A stretch of DNA of 64,000 bases from Eudoraea adriatica DSM 19308 (GTDB taxonomy: Bacteria > Bacteroidota > Bacteroidia > Flavobacteriales > Flavobacteriaceae). The translations under genes and the position numbers were made by a program. The stretch covers positions 119,456 to 183,455 of the forward strand of contig NZ_KB907552.1 in NCBI RefSeq assembly GCF_000382125.1, written 5' to 3'. The notes beneath the pieces were generated by a model that was not told the DNA's origin, searched no databases, and saw only the letters and a list, made by a program, of their open reading frames with translations. Positions 61,056 through 64,000 of this stretch are shown here, piece by piece. How positions within the stretch are numbered: position 1 is the stretch's first letter; each line of letters starts with the position of its first letter.

Positions 61056-62477
61056 ATGAAAAATAGCATATTACTTACCGTCTTCCTGGCTATAGCCATA
61101 AGTTTGATTAACTGCGGTAAACCAGCTGAACCTGGATATCAGACGCTGAAAGGAGCAACTATTTTCGACGGTAATGGAAATAGCATACCAAATGGAATTA
61201 TTGTAATTAAAGACGGGAAAATTGAGGCAGTTGGTGATGAATCCACACCCATACCCGGCAATTCTGCCACCATTGATTTGTCCGGAAAGTTTATCACTCC
61301 CGGCCTGATTGATGCTCACGTCCATTTTTTTCAGACCGGCTTTTTTGATTCCCGGCCAGATGCCCTTGATATCCGGGATTCCATTAATTATGAAGAGTTA
61401 CAGGATTTTGTTAGCACAAATCCCGAGCCCTATTTTGAATCCTATCTTCGATCCGGAGTGACGGCCGTCTATGATGTTGGCGGATTTCCCTGGAGTCTCG
61501 AGTTGCCTAAGCTGGCAGAAAATAATTTGAACGCCCCGCATGTAGCAGCATCAGGACCTTTATTAACTCCTGTGCCTGCTGAGCGTATCGTAACCTTCAA
61601 CACCTCTAAGGACACAGTCATGTATTCTATTATATCATCTGAACAAGGTAAAAAAGTGGTCAATAATAATCATGCCTTAGGTGCCACGGGCATCAAGATC
61701 TGGAGCCTGAATCTCAAAGATTCAACTTTCATGACAAACCTTCAATCCGTAAAAACAGAGATTGACCGTCTTGGCAATAAAATGATCGTACATGCCACCA
61801 ATCTGGACCAGGCTACAGAAGCCCTTAGGTTGGGGGCTAAAGTGTTAGTGCATAGTATAGATGATACTATCGTTACAAATGAATTCATAGCGTTGGCAAA
61901 AGGCCAAAATGTCATTTACTGCCCAACACTTATTGTAAGCCGGGGATATTACAATGCATATAGAGCTTTGAAATATGGATTTCAATTTGAAGACCCCAAT
62001 GATGTTGTGGATGAAAGGACGAAAGGCCTTCTAAATGCATCAACCCGTTTTATGAAATATTGGTCCTCAGAGCAATATGATATTGATGAATACCTGAAGC
62101 GAACCGATAGCTACCTGAAAGAAAGAGAACAGATTAGAGCCACAAATCTTAAATTACTTTACGATGCGGGTATTACCATTGCAGTTGCCACAGATGCAGG
62201 CAATCCGGGCACTCTCCATGGGATTTCCATCTATCCTGAGATGAACGCCATGGAGGAGGCGGGTGTTACTCCTCTGGATATTTTAACCATGGCAACTAAA
62301 AATGGTGCCTTGGCCATGGACAGATTGGATGATCTCGGGACTTTGGAGAAAGGGAAAATCGCCGATCTGATTGTATTGGAAAAAGATCCGTCTCAAACAA
62401 TAGAAAACATGCGCTCCATTTCTCATGTTATGCGAAGCGGGTTAATGCGGCCTGTGATGGAAGAATTTGCAGATTAA
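61056..62477 (+). CDS. Secreted amidohydrolase (lipoprotein)
   Basis: A 473-residue metal-dependent amidohydrolase. It has a hydrophobic signal ending LINCGKPA (probable lipoprotein Cys). The first metal motif is LIDAHVHFFQTGF. Further metal ligands lie in KMIVHATNLDQATEAL and in AVATDAGNPGTLHG (Asp), with VLVHSIDD between. The C-terminal strand VLEKDPSQTIENMRSISHVM is typical of the imidazolonepropionase-like/prolidase group. Substrate unknown. It follows DUF6090 copy h by 3 bases. Confidence 0.9.
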   Translation: MKNSILLTVFLAIAISLINCGKPAEPGYQTLKGATIFDGNGNSIPNGIIVIKDGKIEAVGDESTPIPGNSATIDLSGKFITPGLIDAHVHFFQTGFFDSRPDALDIRDSINYEELQDFVSTNPEPYFESYLRSGVTAVYDVGGFPWSLELPKLAENNLNAPHVAASGPLLTPVPAERIVTFNTSKDTVMYSIISSEQGKKVVNNNHALGATGIKIWSLNLKDSTFMTNLQSVKTEIDRLGNKMIVHATNLDQATEALRLGAKVLVHSIDDTIVTNEFIALAKGQNVIYCPTLIVSRGYYNAYRALKYGFQFEDPNDVVDERTKGLLNASTRFMKYWSSEQYDIDEYLKRTDSYLKEREQIRATNLKLLYDAGITIAVATDAGNPGTLHGISIYPEMNAMEEAGVTPLDILTMATKNGALAMDRLDDLGTLEKGKIADLIVLEKDPSQTIENMRSISHVMRSGLMRPVMEEFAD

Positions 62478-62489
62478 GTTTAAGGAAAG

Positions 62490-62557
62490 ATATCACCGGA
62501 GTTTGTCAAAAATTAGTTCTTGAATACATAGAAAAAGCAGAAGCATTAGACACTTGA
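62490..62557 (+). pseudogene. Decayed 3' end of a paralog of the glycosyltransferase-like gene
   Basis: This stretch reads KLVLEYIEKAEALDT and stop, matching the C-terminus KLVLRYTAKVEALDI of the intact gene at 62862-63698. The following 60 bases also resemble the intact downstream DNA, including an A-run and a CTGGAGATCAAG-like piece of the dapB end. Coordinates are accurate to a few bases. Confidence 0.6.
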
Positions 62558-62861
62558 TGAATCCTTCTTAGATAATCAAAAAACCCTTTCCGGGTTAACA
62601 ATTACTGACCTGGAGATCAAGGGTAAAATTATATCCTATTTGCTAACCTATGATCATGGGCATCTAATTCTTAAGAAACCCAATGCACAAATAATTCACA
62701 GGACCGACCATTTTACAGTAAAGAGAAAAATTTGAGGTAGAATTATTTTAAGCATAATCTTTTACATTTACTTACTGTACTTTTGAAAAGGAAAAACTGC
62801 AATGGTTGCACCTAAAATTGTGTGTTTATCCTAACAATAAATTAATATAATCTATTCAGAT
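62558..62861. other. Degenerate region upstream of the glycosyltransferase-like gene
   Basis: A stretch of about 60 open codons (ending LKKPNAQIIHRTDHFTVKRK near 62737) has no start codon and no family I recognise. It may be a residue of the duplicated segment noted just before. A minus-strand terminator-like hairpin (AACCC/GGGTT) lies near 62585-62600. The rest is AT-rich without visible features. Confidence 0.35.
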
Positions 62862-63698
62862 TTGGATCCCAAAAGAAAATACAACATCATCTTTAGGACT
62901 TGTGATATTGTCAATGCCGTTAACAAGAATCCCAGACCTTTTAATTTGGAGAAAGGGCAGCTTATCAAGCTATGCTTTCTTAGTTTGGTTGAATCACTAA
63001 AAGACCTGGATTTTAAGATCATCGTTGTAGGGGATAGGCTTTCTGAAGAAATGATTGCTTTTTTTAACCACTTCGAAGTTGAATTGCATCTTGGCAACTT
63101 TGGAAATGATGCGTCCTTCAGAGAAACGCTAAAAATAGTAGCTACAATACCAAATGATGAATGGATCTACTTCTGTGAAGATGATTACCTGCATGTGCCT
63201 CATGCCTTTGAATTTATAGATCATTTTCTGGATGAACGAGAAACTCTTTTTAAACAAAAAAAGAAGTTCTTTAGCCTATTCCGAGAAGTAATTTTAAAAG
63301 ATAAAGACCTTTTTATTTTTCCCCCGGATTATCCGGATCGTTATGACGCGGGGAACTGCAAATCCTCCTTAATCCTATTTTCAAATGATTGCCACTGGAG
63401 GCAGGTGAACAATATTACCTTAACATTCCTTACAAAATCTTCCACTATTAAAAAACATAGGGCACTATTCAAAAAAGCTTCAGTGAAAGCAAGAGCAGGC
63501 AGTTCAGGTAATGCCGATCGAGTGATTAGCAGAAGGCTCTTTGGAAGGCATGGTTTTGGTTTCCTGAGCAGTTCGGTTTGCTTCTCCCCTATTCCAGGAT
63601 TATCAACCCACATGCATCGAGACACCATGACACCTGTGGTGGACTGGGAGAAGTTAGTTCTTAGATACACAGCAAAAGTAGAAGCATTAGATATTTGA
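62862..63698 (+). CDS. Glycosyltransferase-like protein (GT-A type)
   Basis: A 278-residue protein with probable TTG start at 62862 (MDPKRKYNIIFRTCDIVNAV); the next ATG would remove the first strand. The sequence has IIVVGDRLSEEM and the acidic metal/sugar-nucleotide motif WIYFCEDDYLHVPHAF, as in GT-A glycosyltransferases acting on surface glycans. The late SGNADRVISRRLFGRHGFGF segment is basic. Donor and acceptor are unknown. A decayed copy of its 3' end lies upstream. Confidence 0.7.
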   Translation: MDPKRKYNIIFRTCDIVNAVNKNPRPFNLEKGQLIKLCFLSLVESLKDLDFKIIVVGDRLSEEMIAFFNHFEVELHLGNFGNDASFRETLKIVATIPNDEWIYFCEDDYLHVPHAFEFIDHFLDERETLFKQKKKFFSLFREVILKDKDLFIFPPDYPDRYDAGNCKSSLILFSNDCHWRQVNNITLTFLTKSSTIKKHRALFKKASVKARAGSSGNADRVISRRLFGRHGFGFLSSSVCFSPIPGLSTHMHRDTMTPVVDWEKLVLRYTAKVEALDI

Positions 63699-63732
63699 TC
63701 CTTCCCCCTGGAATAATAAAAAAGCTCCCCGG

Positions 63733-64000
63733 CTAACTATTGCCGTTCTGGAAATCCAGAGCGGCATCCAGGCCTGTTTCCACACCTCTTATAGTGTTCA
63801 CATAGCGAATAGCTAGTAAAGCGCCATTAACGAACGATTCATAAGACGCGCTACTATGATGTACGGAGAAAGTTTCACCCGCATTACTAAAGGCTACTTC
63901 CTGATCCGATAGCAACCCCTTCATACGCAAGGAATGAACACGCACCCCTGAAACCAAACCTCCCCTAGCACCTTTAACTACTTCGGTCTTATCTTCCTGC
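63733..64000 (-). CDS. dapB: 4-hydroxy-tetrahydrodipicolinate reductase, C-terminal part (5' end outside window)
   Basis: The frame runs from the window edge to TAG at 63733-63735 and covers about the last 88 residues. GARGGLVSGVRVHSLRMKGL followed by SDQEVAFSNAGETFSVHHSS and SYESFVNGALLAIRYV is the DapB C-terminal domain. The enzyme reduces the dihydrodipicolinate precursor on the lysine/diaminopimelate route. Confidence 0.9.
   Translation of the reverse strand, partial: QEDKTEVVKGARGGLVSGVRVHSLRMKGLLSDQEVAFSNAGETFSVHHSSASYESFVNGALLAIRYVNTIRGVETGLDAALDFQNGNS

Overview
The window is chromosomal DNA from a member of the Bacteroidetes, almost certainly a (marine) Flavobacteriaceae. Evidence: AT-rich sequence, several promoters of the Bacteroidetes type (TTG, 17-21 bases, TAnnTTTG), and lineage-typical genes (DUF5686, DUF6089, DUF6090, a folK-deoxynucleoside kinase fusion, two tandem OmpH genes behind bamA). 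The left edge cuts a deoxynucleoside kinase and the right edge cuts dapB.

About 1-43,700 is conserved core genome. It holds a K+-dependent membrane pyrophosphatase, pyruvate dehydrogenase E1 beta, an etfB-etfA pair behind a perfect 24-bp palindrome, a bifunctional nuclease, NupC and thyA. Next is an ergothioneine pair egtB-egtD whose third gene (DUF427) is frameshifted. A 2TM protein and folA follow, then the envelope block (minus strand) CBS protein, nadK, DUF6089, uppS, bamA, ompH, ompH, murI. After that come pdxJ, tig, clpP-clpX, a GH3 enzyme, AsmA, a queuosine-precursor transporter, sppA, folK-dNK, a SpoU methyltransferase and mutS.

At 43,780-44,290 one promoter appears to drive a tRNA-Gly(GCC)/tRNA-Leu(UAA) transcript. 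Its leader contains two identical 92-bp tandem repeats that look like degenerate copies of the tRNA-Gly itself, each with an inserted 16-bp palindrome that recurs elsewhere in the window.

From about 45,700 to 61,000 lies an accessory island. It is dominated by paralogous one-TM proteins of the DUF6090 type (seven full genes plus one hydrolase carrying a DUF6090-like N-terminus). Among them are a cupin, a membrane protein, a CehA-type metallohydrolase, two esterase-like hydrolases, an NHL-repeat lipoprotein and an amidohydrolase. Decayed copies of one small ORF, shared leader segments and attC-like imperfect palindromes at gene ends recur between these genes. The island looks like a site that gains, duplicates and shuffles gene cassettes; no integrase is seen in the window. 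The right end holds a glycosyltransferase-like gene with a decayed duplicate of its 3' end upstream, and dapB.
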